A DNA stretch of 64,000 bases from positions 434,001 through 498,000 of the forward strand of contig JAHLMK010000018.1 in assembly GCA_019915135.1 (NCBI GenBank), in the 5' to 3' direction. Source of the DNA: Strobilurus pachycystidiatus (lineage: Eukaryota; Basidiomycota; Agaricomycetes; Agaricales; Physalacriaceae). A program made the translations under genes and the position numbers. Positions 24,201 through 39,372 of the stretch are shown here, piece after piece (the first letter of the stretch is position 1; every line of letters begins with the position of its first letter). The notes under the pieces were generated by a model. That model did no database searches. It had not been told where the DNA came from and saw only the letters and a program-made list of their open reading frames with translations.

Positions 24201-24287
24201 CACGCGAAGAGTGACGACCCCGGTGTCCTGTGTGATAGTGAAAGGGAGAGATTCCAGGAATGTGTCGATCCTGGATTCGGCCATCAC
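18223..24287 (-). CDS. Transposase-like protein of a dispersed Agaricomycete family (zinc-binding, about 1,500 aa)
   Basis: One gene can be read from the ATG at 24287 to the stop at 18223. The N-terminus has paired Cys motifs (LLCDRCHGRVGLQRSH; later GVCDACAHLQTS). After a Pro/Ser-rich acidic linker and an intron at about 23052-23107 comes a core with LDDIAIEE, PIVTVASDGASTFRSARFKL and TCDPKHVFK. That frame continues across a 1,071-bp intron (20997-22067) as RFATLCRSL, then the long exon 19033-20996 with MNVPKAVRLVQTLL, SLSEQIESLVVYAHL and GTDRLEMLFSNVRT. Two more exons add C2H2-like fingers (CKLCGKTF...SHVGVH and CALCEATV...HLVLYH). Agaricomycete genomes carry many dispersed copies of this type. 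The Asp-bearing SDGAS and the DPKHVFK block recall P-element-like DDE transposases, but that is my inference. All exons look open, so this copy may be expressed. No terminal inverted repeats were found. Confidence 0.6.
20997..22067 (-). other. Oversized intron (1,071 bp) with inverted-repeat arms
   Basis: Donor GTATGT (minus strand, at 22067) and acceptor CCTCCAG (ending 20997) join AAG A to GA TTT in frame, giving HVFK-RFATL. Other introns in the window are mostly 45-70 bp. The interior starts with an arm at 21044-21090 and ends with an imperfectly complementary arm at 21985-22018 (shared strings such as GAGCTCG/CGAGTTC, TAGTGC and CTATAGTAG). This looks like a small non-autonomous element of about 970 bp inside a normal-sized intron. 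The interior ORFs have no motif. Confidence 0.5.
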
Positions 24288-24973
24288 TTGCGCGCGTTGA
24301 CGGTGTGTTGACGACTGAATTGGTGGGAAGAAGGGAACACGACTGATTGAATTGATAGATGACTATAAGCTGATGACTACGATACGGCATATATCGGCAA
24401 GAGACCAACGGCTGCTCCTGCCGTGCTTACGCAAGGTGGGTACCACCTCTATAACGGTAGGGCCCAGGGCTCAACAGGCACCGATACCTCCTGACATCAG
24501 ATGCGGAGCTCGCCGCCTCCGCGCACACGAGGTGCGGTACACACCTTCTGAACATACCAGTCGCGCGCTGAAGGGCGCTAATTGACAGGTCGTGGGCGGT
24601 GTGTCGACGTCTTGTACCACGGCAGGGCATTGCACGGAGGCAAGCCTAACGAAATCACTGCCCCTGATCCAGTCATTCATTTGACCTTAAGGTCCACATC
24701 AAATTGCGCCAGAACCCTTCCTCGGGATTAGCCCTTCTCTGGGACAAAAGACATTTGCTCAGATTCGCCCGTTTTGGGCCCGGCCTTTATGTTTTCCGGC
24801 CCAAATGCCATCGTCCCGCGCGTGGGGTCCGGCCAGTTATCATCAAAGGAATCCACCCTTTTTACTATCAACCCCCACCGCCATTCCACGCCTCGGCTTG
24901 CTGTCTCCTCGCATTCCTTTAACTGGCGAGACATACGAGTGGGCACCACGCTCCGAGCCTTCCTCCTTCGACC
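24288..24973. other. Divergent promoter region
   Basis: Spacer of about 0.7 kb between the transposase-like gene (-) and the NRPS-like gene (+). No conserved ORF or clear TATA box was seen. Confidence 0.35.
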
Positions 24974-27900
24974 ATGTCAATCCCACTTTCGTTTCTTTCT
25001 AACATCCCACAGCGGGCAGGTACCTCACTTGGAGACTTGATTGCTGAGCGTGTAACGGCTTCGAGATCAGTGAACACACTTCTCGACTGCTTATGCTCGA
25101 CAACGGCCCCCGTCATTCATTCCCCGGATCCCTCCCAAATCCCTCTCTCTCATGCCGCCCTCCGCAACTTCGTTGCCTCATTCACACTTCCCCATACCCG
25201 ATCACGTCACCCTTTGGGACCCAACGACCGAGTGATGATCGTCCTACCCACCGGTCCCGAGAATGCTCTCGCTCTCCTCGCCCTCGCCACCTACTTCACA
25301 TGCGCTCCTGTCAACGCCAGCTGCACCGCTTCTGAGCTCAAAGAAGACGCCGAACGTTTGCGCGCGAAAGCGATCATTACCACCAAAGATACCGAGGACC
25401 GTCTAGAGCTCCGTACGCTCCAGCGGGAGCTTGGCTGCGACATCGTGTACATTCATGCCCGTGGCAAAGGCCCGACCGGGTTGTTCGACATGACTGTTCT
25501 TGGCGACAATGTTGTTTTCCCAACCCGGCCGTCGGAGCCCCACCAGCTTCATCATCAGTCACTGGTCCTCCACACGTCCGGAACTAGTGGCAAGAAGAAG
25601 GTGGTGCCGTACTCTCTCAAGTCGCTAATCATCGGGACATGGTCGGTCGTCCATTCTTGGGACCTCAAGCCTAACGACGTGAACTGTTCGTTGTTCTCCT
25701 GATGCTCCATCACGACCCTGACTGTTCCACAGTAAACATGATGCCCTTGTTCCATGTCGGGGGTATCGTACGGAATCTCCTGGCGCCCGTCTTCTCAGGA
25801 GGTAGTGCCATCATGTGCGCGGGCTTTGATGCTATTGCCTTCTGGACGCTTTCCTGCCAATTGCACGCGACTTGGTGAGTTTTCCTTCCAGTTCCCTTCT
25901 ACTTTCTTTGAAACGTCCATCGTTACTTACTCCCTGACAGGTATTACGCAGCCCCTACAATTCATCACGCCATCTTGACCTCCCAGCCCGATTGGGTAGA
26001 GCCTAAGCGCGATATCAAGATTCGTATGATCTGTAATGCAGCCGGTGGTCTACTTCCTTCACTGGCGGTCGATCTTAAGAACAGATTCCATGGGGCAACC
26101 ATCTTACCTTCGTATGGAATGACTGAGTAGGTCTTGGGCATTTCTTTCGTCTCATACTAACCCTCGTCAACCCGTAGATGCATGCCTATCGCTACACCGC
26201 CGACGAACTACCAACTCGAGCGCCCAGGTTGCTCTGGATTAGCTTGTGGACCATACTTGTCTATCCGCGATCCTTCCAACCTTGAGCGCGAATTGTCTTC
26301 AGGGAAGACAGGCGCTGTTTCTGTCCGCGGTCTTCCTACCTTTGAGGGATACGAGACCTCCCCGGACATCAATGTACCCTTGGATACTTCCGCTTTCACT
26401 AGCGAAGGTTGGTTCGACTCAGGTGACGTTGGTTATATGGACGCCGATGGCTATCTGTACATCACGGGTCGTTCCAAAGAGATTATCAACAAGGGTGGAG
26501 AAGTCATCTCTCCTTTCGAGGTGGAAGAGGCTATAGTGACGGCTGCCAAGTCTCACGTCAAGGTTCGCGTTTAGCTCAGTCACGAGAGTCAGCCTTTCCT
26601 GACGGATGTTTCTAGTCGACGCTAGCCTTTGCCATTGAGCATGACGTGCTACAGGAGGCTATCGGTGTGGTTATTGTCTCGCAGCCCGGCATCCCACGTT
26701 TGGGTCTCTCCCAGCTACACGATCTTTTGAAGTGAGGCGATGGTTCAATCAACGTGTAACTGACGCTAACCGAATCTATAGGGATCACTTACATCCTTCG
26801 AAATGGCCCTTCGCGATCGTCTACATGAAAGATCTTCCCAAGAACAGGTATTTTTACTCGCGTCGACCAACGTTTCCTTTGTTCTTAATGATTCATAGCG
26901 CCGGAAAGCCTTTGCGTATCAAGTTGGCGACGCGGTTTGGCTTGGGTGTCATGGCCGACAGCGTGCCTTTGTCCCAGCGGCACTTCGAAGCTGAGGTTCC
27001 CCCTCCTCTCGCTGCGCTTTCGGAGCCTATTGCTTGTCGTAAGGTTGCGGTTGACCTGCGCGCCCTCGAACACGCTCTGCTCTCGACGATGGGCGTTGCT
27101 GAGGTCGCCGTACGGTTCCGACAGGACGGTAACCCGGAGGCTTTCATCACGATGACGGGAGCCGCTGCTCCAGATCCCAGCGTGGTGAAGATGTCCATTG
27201 GCGGTGTTCTTCCTGGCTACAACCTTCCCGAGCCTCTTTACATCTTGACGAAGCCTTTGACGAGGAACGCGTCGGGATATATTGACTTCGCTGCTATGGA
27301 GCGCGAGATCGCCGCCGAGAACGAATCGTCCATGTCCAACACTGCACTTGTTATTCGTGATGTTATCTCCGACCTGCTTGGTATGGAGCCCGCTCTCATC
27401 TCGCTGACCTCCGACTTCTTCCTCATCGGTGGGAACTCTCTCCTCCTTGGCAAACTGGTGTACCACATTCGCAAGAGGACCAACGTCAGTCTACAGGTCT
27501 CGGACATCTTCGCCAACAGCACTGTCGCTGGCATCGTCTCACTCATCGACGCCCAGGAAGGGAATGTCTCTGTCGAGGACTTCCGCGAGAAGTTCTCGTA
27601 TGGCCACGAACCTGGCACACCCTCTGACGCCACTCTCAACTTCGATTGGCAAGACGAGTCAGCTACTTCATCGAGATCTCGCGGTTCCGCACATCCGTTG
27701 TCTCTGCTGGTACAGCTTATTCCGTTTATCTTCTTTTACCCAGTGAAAACCGCCGCGACTTGTACGTTTCCCTGTTTCTAAGAATTGTTCTGTTTCGTTG
27801 ACAGCGCCAATGCAGGGGCCCTGTTATTGTATGTCATGTCGTATCTGGCTCCCCTTGTGGACGACAGTTTCCAGCAACGGTTGGGCGCTTTAATCGCATC

Positions 27901-30276
27901 AATCTTTGCTGCCCGATTGGGTGTCCGTATCGTCGCCCCAATCGTCGCTATCTGCTTCAAGTGGCTGATCATCGGCAAGTACAAGGCGGGCACATATAGA
28001 TTGTCAGTATCTTCTTCCATGACGGATGTGAGCCGTGACTAATTGTTCATCTCAGTTGGTCGGTGTACTACTTGCGTTGGTGGCTTGTCAACCAGAGTCT
28101 CCGGACTGCTGGGCGCGGAGTCTTCGCGATGACCCCAGGGCTGGAAAAGGTCTATTATCGCCTGCTCGGTGCGCACATCGGCAAAAACGTTACGATTTCC
28201 AAGAAGGCCAAGCTCGGAGAATACGATCTGATTCGTCTGGAGGATGGCTGCATGGTTGATAACGCCCTTGTCCGCGGATTCTGTGTGGAGAGAGATGGGT
28301 TCTTCCGCCTGGATGACATTGTCGTTGCTCGAAACGCGGTTGTCAACACCTACACCCAGCTATCTCCTGGCTCGTACATACCGGAGGGTGCCGTCTATGG
28401 ACCTCATTCTTCCTCTCTAGAAAGTCCCTCGCCACCAGAATTTGCCCACTATAACCGTAACTCCATCCGTCAACCTCACTTCCTTCTCAAGTTGTTCGTC
28501 GCCTGGCCAATTATCCTCCTCGTCGAGCTGTTCTCCTGTAAGTGTGTTCATCACTTCATTATGTACCAACTTCTTACAAGTATCTTCTGACAGATGTTCC
28601 CTGGTTCGGTGCCATCTGGCTCATGTTGGACCAAACTGACTTCGTTCCTCCGAATTTCAACGCTCTTGTCGCCGTCATCTACTGGTTCGCGCTCCCCGAG
28701 CGAGTGTTTTATCACGCTGTATCCAGAATGGCGCGTGCCGTCCTTACGCCTTTGCTCCACCTTATGATCTCCCTCGTCATCAAGCGCATGCTCGGACTGA
28801 ACAGGGTCCGCCGTGCTGCAGAGCAAGGTCAATGGGCTCTCCTGCGTCGCTACCTAAACGGGGTCCTGCTCTCTCAAGAGAACTTGAAGCGGTCCTTCTC
28901 GATTCTTGGGACACATTACGAAGCCGTCTCCATCGTTTACAGGTGTATGGGCGCCAAAATCGGAAAGCGTGTCTATTGGCCTGGTTCAGGTATCTACTGT
29001 CTTGATCCCGAGCTTCTGGAGATTGGAAACGACGTTGTCTTTGGCTCTCGTTCGGAGGTTTTCACGACGGACTCATTGGGATCTCAAAAGATCGTTGTGA
29101 AAGACGGAGGTGCGTAATCTACTTTCCTCTTTGCTCGTCACTGACTTCCCGCTGTGTAGCTATGATTGCGGATCGATGCGTTCTTCTTCCTGGTATCGTC
29201 GTTGGACGTCGGGCCGTTCTCGGATCAGGAACGCTCACCAGTCGAGGTGCGAGGTACGAGGACGGATCTACTTGGATGGGGAATGGTATGTGCTCCCGCT
29301 TGGTGCCTTCATTCATTATGACTGAACTGATTTGGCAGATCGTGGTCAGGCGATATGCTTCAACAAGGGATCCAAGGACCCTAACCCCCGTAGCGACACC
29401 ACGACACCGTTTGGCCGTGCCTTTTACAAACGCCAAGCGAATTTCTTCGTCATCCCGTACTCCATGCTTTTGGTCATCAACATCTTCGTCGCGTGCCTCT
29501 CTGCGGCCTACTGGTCTATCTCCGCCGTCGCCGCTGCCCAAGCCCTACAGCAAATCAACATCTACTTCCACCAGTACGGTCTTTTCGACGAGAAGTGGTA
29601 CCGGTTTGCGATCGTCTATGGCCTCATTGCGGGTGCTTTCATCGCTGCGTTGAATATTCAAGCCATCGTTGCGCTTCTTTGGGTCATCGTCACGAAATGG
29701 CTGGTCATTCGGCGTAGGCGCCCAGGTCGTTATGAGTGGGACAAGAGCAGTTACTGTCAGCGCTGGCAGCTACACCTTACGCTCGCTCGCCCACTGTACA
29801 AGGGATACGGCAACGGTGGTGTTCTGGCTCCGCTGACGGGCACGGTCTTCATTGTATGGTACTTCCGTGCTCTCGGCGCGAAGATAGGCAAGAACTGCGC
29901 TATCTACCCTGGGGGCAAGGCTGGTCTCATGACGGAACCCGATCTTGTCGAGCTCGGCGACAAGGTTGCGTTGGACAACTGCTCTGTGGTTGCTCATATC
30001 AACTCCCGTGGAAACTTTGCTCTCAACCCTCTCAAAATTGGCAATGGGTATGTCCATCTCCCAATCTGTCGCTGCTTTGTCTTTACTCATTTCGTCTTCA
30101 GCTGTGCTTTGCGATCTGGTTCTCGATTGTTGTCTGGCGCATCCATGGAGGACAGCAGCATGCTCTGTGAACACACCCTATTAACATCGGGTGAAGTTGC
30201 CGAAGCCGGTGGTGTGTACGTTGGTTGGCCCGCGAAGCGCGTCGACAATACCTGGTCAAATTTCACTCGCCAATAA
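24974..30276 (+). CDS. NRPS-like enzyme: adenylation, carrier, and membrane-bound terminal domain
   Basis: About 1,560 aa in roughly 12 exons. The adenylation domain holds LVLHTSGTSGKKKV (25566-25607, A3), MMPLFHVGG, ILPSYGMTE (A5), GWFDSGDVGYMDADGYLYIT then GRSKEIINKGGE (A7-A9) and KNSAGKPLR (A10 Lys). The carrier protein has DFFLIGGNSLL with the phosphopantetheine Ser near 27436. The remaining 800 residues have repeated hydrophobic helices (LSLLVQLIPFIFFYPV, FLLKLFVAWPIILLVELF, VALLWVIVTKWLVI) alternating with left-handed beta-helix acyltransferase-like segments (LLGAHIGKNVTISKKAKLG, GAKIGKRVYWPGS, GAKIGKNCAIYPGG). This is the NRPS terminal domain (TIGR02353-like), also seen in poly-lysine-synthetase-type enzymes. 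There is no condensation or thioesterase domain. It would activate an acid, tether it, and transfer it at a membrane; substrate unknown. The frame is intact. Confidence 0.85.
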
Positions 30277-30940
30277 CGTCGCCTACCGCTGGCCAGTCGC
30301 ATCCCACCTTGTATTTGTATGTCTGTCCATTTCTTTGTTGCCTCTCCAGTCTCTTATCGCCTTTTCCTCGCAGCATTAGCGTGTATTCGTAGCATCATGG
30401 GCTGCCTCTGGCATCTAATGCCGTCTCTTGGATATCTTCTCCGCACGCACTCCTACCGCACTATTACCGCTCACCAATTGTTCCTAACTTTTCTTTTTCG
30501 TGGCCTGATATCTATCATCTATACCTGATCTTTCGCTGTACTTACTACATTACTGCTTTCCAGTCGCTCGTTTTTGGCATATTACTTTGATTCTTGTACG
30601 ACACGCATACTATAGAGATAGAATCTGACTTCAACTTCTTGGCATGCAGTGGCAACCCCTGCTATATTAACTTCGATACCAATAAAATATCGCTAATGCA
30701 CAGCACTTGTTGTATGACTGCACGGCTCTTTGGGAACCAGTACATGCTTCGCATACGAATGACGCCTCTCAGCCGAGTCCATCGCTACAGCAGGTCGGAG
30801 ATTGTTCGTTGCGCGCTTGTCAATTGTGATCGATAGACACACAAGCGACGCTCTGAGCATGGGCCCCAAAGAAATACAATTCACACGAAAGACTGGTACA
30901 GTATATGAATCCTGAAGATTTGAGCGAGCATCGCACGCTC
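30277..30940. other. Convergent 3' intergenic region
   Basis: Lies between the 3' ends of the NRPS-like gene and the P450 gene. No gene seen. It presumably contains both polyadenylation regions. Confidence 0.4.
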
Positions 30941-32939
30941 TTACTCTGTAGTGAGTAGATGCAGGACGTGGGCATTGCGAGGTTTGATGGAGCATGTAAA
31001 CGGTGCAGTGCGGCTATGTACATCCAAGAATGTGAGCAATGATCGATGATCCATGCAAGGGCAAGGAGAGCGCCCACCTTAGAGCTCCTGGTAATTGTTC
31101 GGCAGAAATAACATCGTCCTCAGAGACTTTCGACCATTCAAACACCGCCAGTGTCATAGCCATTGACAAGAAGATGGACGCCTCGGTGAGGTATCGACCT
31201 AAACGTTCAAGTTGAGTTCCCTCAGTCTGCGCGGATGTTGGGTAGCTGGGAGACCAACCGACACAAACTCTCCGACCGAACCCAAACATGATTTCTCGTG
31301 GATCAAATTGATGGGTGGGCCCCATGAAGCGCTCCGGGTCAAACTTTTCCGGGTTTGGATACATCTTGGGGTCGTGACACATTTGCCTGCGAACAATTAA
31401 ATAGTCGAGAACCAACGCAGAGGGAAACAGCCTCTTGTATACCATAGATTTGAAAGAACGATTGAACCTTTTGGGATAAGGCATCCTTCGTAGATGCTGT
31501 CCTCCGTTGTGGCATGGGGGAGCCCATTCGGGAAGTCGGTATGCCATCGCAGGACCTCTTGTAGGATAGCCTCTATGTAAGGTAAGCGACTGGCGTCTCG
31601 GTCTGAAAGTGATGGTAGCCTATCAGAGCCGATGACCGTGTCGATCTCCGCTTGCGCCTTCTCTTGTATTTCCGGGTGAAGGAGCATCATCTTGAAGAAG
31701 ACATATATCGAAACAACGGTCTATAGAACTGAATCATCGACCGCCTGTGACGCGGAAGGTGAACTACGACGCACGGTATCAGAGCCAGCTTGGAGCAGTC
31801 AGTTTACAAATAAGTATGTAGATGACAGACTCGGAGTCTGCTTACCCGTGTAGAGAGAAGCGGCGCTCCATTTGACAACATTTTCGTCTTCGCCAGCGTT
31901 GAGATGGATGGACATGTACGACGGAGCTACATCGCCATGTAACTACGGAAGCATCAGGAAAGTCGGACCTCGATGTATAGAAAACTTCTGACCATTTGTT
32001 CTTTCACCCATTGCAAGGGCTCGCTAGCAATGTAGTTGACATTTCGGGTCCAACGCTCAGCCTTTCGTTTAAAGGAGGCTCCGGGAAGCCAGCTCGGTAT
32101 ATACCTGACTGGTCGTCGTCAAGATCGCGAAGTTCAAGTTCGATCGAAGTCAAGACTCACGAGCCGGAAGACTGTTCACGAGGAATGCGGGCGACGAAGC
32201 CATAGAGAACTCTTCCATTGCCTGTTCAACCTTGGCGACGAGGGGATCATTCGGAACGACGTGGTACCCGTAAGTTATCCGAAGAATAATGGCGGCAATG
32301 TTACTGATGCTTTGATGAGTAAAGGCCAAAGCATGTAGACGCCAAGCATACTCGTGAATGTGGGTATACAATTTATCAGGCGTCTTGGACAGGTTCACCA
32401 AGAATTTCCGGGTCTCTTCCTCTTGGACGTGGTAGTAAGCTGAGATGTGTGCGTTTCCCATGACCTTGTGGACCAGCTTGCGGTGGAGTCGTAGCAGCGG
32501 ACCGTAGCGAAGGAGAAGGATACCCTGACCCCATCCGCAAAGCTCTACCATTGGAAAAACCGGACGGTCAGAGTAGATGGCGGATCGCACGTCCAATAAC
32601 TCTTTCGCGGATTTGAAGTCATTCACAATGACGATGGTTTGACCGAGGACGGTAAGGGAGATGACCTTACTGCCTTCAAGAGGAGCGAGATAGCTGAGTT
32701 CAATGAACAGATATGATGAGCGACTCCTTACCATATTCCTCACTCCAACGCGCCCATGTAAGGCACTCGTATTGAGACGGCATATCGAGCAGATTCCCAA
32801 TCAATGGCCATCCTTTCGGTCCAGGCGGAAGTGAACCCGACCTTCTTGACTTCCGAGAGATGATTAGTGTTGAGATTAGTATGATTACAACCAAGAGAGC
32901 AGAGGCCCTGTCACTAAAACCCAGCATTTGCAGCAGCAC
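30941..32939 (-). CDS. Cytochrome P450 monooxygenase, microsomal
   Basis: The ATG at 32939 starts an N-terminal membrane anchor (ALLVVIILISTLIIS), a basic stop-transfer and the proline hinge LPPGPKGWPLIGNLL. Nine exons chain in frame. They give GWGQGILLLRYGPLLRLHRK (C-helix), SWLPGASFKRKAERW, the I-helix AGSDTTVVSIYVFFKMML, EAILQEVLRW with the ExxR motif, and DPERFMGPTHQFDPREIMFG. The heme loop FGFGRRVCVG carries the Cys ligand, interrupted by an intron right after the VCVG codons. The last exon ends CSIKPRNAHVLHLLTTE with TAA at 30941-30943. About 510 aa, complete and likely functional. The sequence resembles the large secondary-metabolism/xenobiotic CYP families of Agaricomycetes; I do not assign a CYP number. 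It converges with the NRPS-like gene, which could mean a shared pathway but proves nothing. Confidence 0.9.
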
Positions 32940-33806
32940 GGATTACAGGACGACAAACAGTGTGGACGGTGGCAACGAAGAGGGAAACTCATGCTCCGCG
33001 GCCCCATTTATTGCGTGTGAATACCTGTGTCCCTCATTGTCAGCGAACCAAAAGAGAGGGATGTCTAGGGAACTCGCACATTAGGCTACATCAGGACCCA
33101 CTTGATTGACGGTTCGATGGAATAACAGTGACGCCGCTGTCACGCGATCGTTTGTCTTCTTTTGTCTCGCTTGAACGCTCTTTGAACCGGCTTGAACCTC
33201 GTCAGCCCGCCCAAACTGTATACCTGTGTGGAGAGCGCGTATATCTGCTCATACGTGAGTGACTTTGGTGGTTTACCCAAAAACCGTGCGGGTGTCACCA
33301 ATCCGGAGCTATATCACGTACTAGTAGCATCGATTGTGGAACTTGGTACCCACTATATCGTGTTCCTGGATAAGCGCATGCCAAGTCCTCTCTCGCACTC
33401 CCAACCACTCATTTGTGTCGCTGGACTGACCAATTGCTCGCTCTCAGGAATCTCTTGCATGTTCAGTACAAAGACGGCTTGGTGTCGCACTACAATGTAC
33501 CTCGAGTATGATATCGACAACACCCTTACCCGAGCGTCTCCCACACATTGACACTCAAATCAGAGATATCAGAACACGCAATGATCTGCACCTCCCCACT
33601 TCCCCACTGAGACCCGACTGCGTACAGTCGTGCGAGCGGCGAGACTTATCCGAGTCTTCGGCTTGCACAGGCCTAGCATGCGCTACATTATTGGCGGATT
33701 CTGCAATAGAGCATCTATGCAATTCTTCGCAGGCTATTCCGGCATCTCCGTCTGAGGAGTGGTGTACATATATACGGCCACTTTGTGCTATCCTTTTGTT
33801 GCCGCC
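32940..33806. other. Divergent promoter region
   Basis: Spacer between the P450 (-) and the DUF6534 gene (+). No supported gene; ORFs at 33192-33810 lack motifs. ATATATACGG at 33768-33777, about 30 bp before the DUF6534 start, could act as a TATA-like element. Confidence 0.35.
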
Positions 33807-35507
33807 ATGAGCGTCATCAGCGATCCCTTTGGGGGAGTGCTCATCTGTCAGTCTGCCCCTTCTTTGATGCTAGTGTAGCAGTGTCTGACACTGTGATTTG
33901 TGTAGCTCTCTTTTTGAGTATACTTCTCCTGGGCATTATGGTCGCCCAGCTCTACATCTATCTGTGTAACTATCAGAAGTAAGTACATCATTCCATCCAT
34001 ATCCCTCCTTCTCAAGAAAGGCTCCCGCCACTGGCAGCGACTCCGCCAAACTGAGATCCTTCGTTGTCACCCTCGTCTTGCTGGACGTCCTCAACTCCAT
34101 ATTTGTCATAATGTGGTACAGAGACTGTCTGTTTCATTTGGTACTTCTAGCCCATGACGCGACGCGGTACAGGATATACAAGCTTCTCATTGATAGTTTC
34201 GGAGTACTGCAAGCGTTTGGTCAAGGTGTGTTCTTCTCGAAACCGCTGCTCGTGCATATGCTTCTAATAGTCCTCTTCCAGCCGACTGGTGCATCGGGTC
34301 TGACCCCATCATCTCTGGCATCATGACAGGGATGGTACAGACCTTTTTTGCGTGGCGTATCTGGGCCTTGACCATGTACAACAATTTCCTTCCATCCATC
34401 GCCGCCACAATTAATGACCGTACCAGGAATTATTTCTACGTCGCCTTCGTATTGGTGTGTACGCTACTATCCACAGCCGGTGGGATTGGCACGGGCATCG
34501 CTGTTGTCTGGGTAGGAAAGTTTGCGGAATTCCCGGACAAGCTCGAGACCATCGCGCTCATTTGGTTGGTCCCTGCGGCTGTAGGCGACCTGCTGATCAC
34601 AAGCATTATCACGTTTCATCTGTGGAGAGTGAGGAATACGAACTGTTTGAGAAGTACCAACCGCATGCTAGAGAAGATTATGAGGAGTGAGTAAGAGCAT
34701 GGTCTCAACTCTCTATGACTATTACTGATGTTCGTTTGTGTTGACCGAATCGGTATAGTGACGATGCAGAATGGTGGGGAGTGTGTCGCTTGACTCATTC
34801 TGTGTCTGACGAGTATCTTGTTTGTTAGGCCTGCTGACCTCCTTGGGCGCAGTTCTTGATATTACCCTCTACCTTGCAACAGTACGTTCTGCGTGCCTAC
34901 AACCTGCAAGAGACCCACGATTTTCCTTACAGGACAAACCATATTATCTCTGTTTGTCTAGCATCCTGTCTTTACTATTCTCCATGAACAACAGCGTCTA
35001 GGTGTCGCTTTGATACTCCCCAAATTGTATACAAACTCTGGTAAGTGTTCAACAGATGGTCTGTCTCAGTGTCTGATTGATGGTTGATGCCTCCCAGCGC
35101 TTTCGAGTCTCAATGCGGTAAGCCAGAGCGAATCAGAGCTCCGTTCAGACTTCTCACACCACAAAAAGCGTCGACCCCATCGCGAAGCAGAGTCAGTTCG
35201 GAATCTGACAAACGATTTTACGAACGAAGGCGTTGCGTGGGGTGTTCGCGGCGTATGTCGACGTCTCGGGACGCATACCGTGGATGTGACTGACGAATCG
35301 GAACAGACTGAGACCACCAGTGCTACTTGGACGCCTTGGACGAAACCACAAGAGGTAAGAATCAAATATAGATGCGCCGCACAGTAAAGGACACGCTCTC
35401 ATGCAGAACTAAAGCAGGTCGTCGTGGATGTCGAATACGAGTTAAGAAGTACCGCAGAAGTACCGCAGTCAGTATCACAGAATGAATCTGGACTTTGTGA
35501 ATGTTGA
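33807..35507 (+). CDS. DUF6534-family multispanning membrane protein
   Basis: The start MSVISDPFGGVLI is spliced to SLFLSILLLGIMVAQLYIYL (TM1) and CNYQNDSAKLRSFVVTLVLL (TM2). These are followed by DWCIGSDPIISGIMTGMVQ and FFAWRIWALT, YFYVAFVLVCTLLSTAGG, and IALIWLVPAAVGDLLITSII. Then come a short cytosolic turn, GLLTSLGAVLDITLYLAT, HEQQRLGVALILPKLYTNSA and LSSLNA. The pattern of about seven helices ending in LPKLYTNS.LSSLN is the hallmark of DUF6534 proteins, which are expanded in Agaricomycetes and have no established function. The C-terminal tail is charged (SQSESELRSDFSHHKKRR). The tail may stop at a TAA just after the exon ending PWTKPQE (about 35354), or continue via another intron to TGA at 35505-35507. 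Confidence 0.8.
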
Positions 35508-35921
35508 ATACGAATTAGACAGAGGCGGCCGTAGACGAGTAACTGCACGTATCTCTCAATTTCAGCCAAAGAGAAGAAATCACAGGACTCAGTGAACCAA
35601 GTTTGTGAGTCTAGAAGGCCTCCGCTTGGGGATAGAGTCAAATTGCTTGTTCAGCGTGGCGCGTCATAGAAACGCGTAGAGCCGGCACGAATGTTGTGAT
35701 GCGGGATCGAGAACAAGGTGGACTGGCTGGCGGCAAGACAAGAAGCGGAGTTCACCCGGCTTAGAAAGGAAGAACGTCCGCGAAAGAGGAAGAATGCACG
35801 TGTCACAATTTCCGTGATGTTTTGTAATGTCACATTGGACGCGCGTCCTTCCATATCTTTGCTTATAACGCCGAGGTCGACGCCCTTCTACTCATTACCA
35901 CCACTTTGACGACGACGAACC
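35508..35921. other. CDC48 upstream region
   Basis: About 0.4 kb directly upstream of CDC48. No independent gene seen. The sequence just before the start codon is rich in CCACCACTTTGACGACG. Confidence 0.4.
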
Positions 35922-38796
<2,875 letters not shown>

Positions 38797-39372
38797 GATG
38801 CAGATGTTATGATCACGAAGAGTATGTAGTGAAGATCCGCGTTATCTCACTAGTGCTTTTCGCTTGTTTTTCTTTACGAGCTGGCATAATCAATTTCAAT
38901 AGACTTGATGTGGTGGGATGTGTTGATATTCTTCTGAAGTTGGAGGCGTGTCCGCTGCAGCGTAGTGTCTAATTTTAGTGATACTTGTCCGCGCTGATAA
39001 GATTACTCTTCAGGTAAGCATTTTCGTTCTTTTCCGATCCTTACTGAACTTGCCGTTCTAGCTGTTCTAGTCTCCGCTCTACAAGATCGATTTCTAATAA
39101 GAAGCATGAGGTCAGTCACCACTGGCAGCAGAGTAGTACGTTTTTAATCACCTGAGTAGCGGACCGCCGAGACTCGGGGAATGGCAATCCCTGGCTGATC
39201 CCTGGACACCGCCCGTATATCCCGACCTCACGGCATTTGCAACCTGTTCGCCTCAAAGCCACATGTCTGACCAATTCCCGCTCGGGAGTAACGCAGTGAT
39301 GCATCTACCGGTGGGAACATCCGCCATGGTTGAGGACTCTTTAAAAGCGTGTTGGGATGGACTCTCGAATCA
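38797..39372. other. Intergenic
   Basis: 3' region of CDC48 and upstream region of the MBL-fold gene. No gene seen. Confidence 0.4.
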
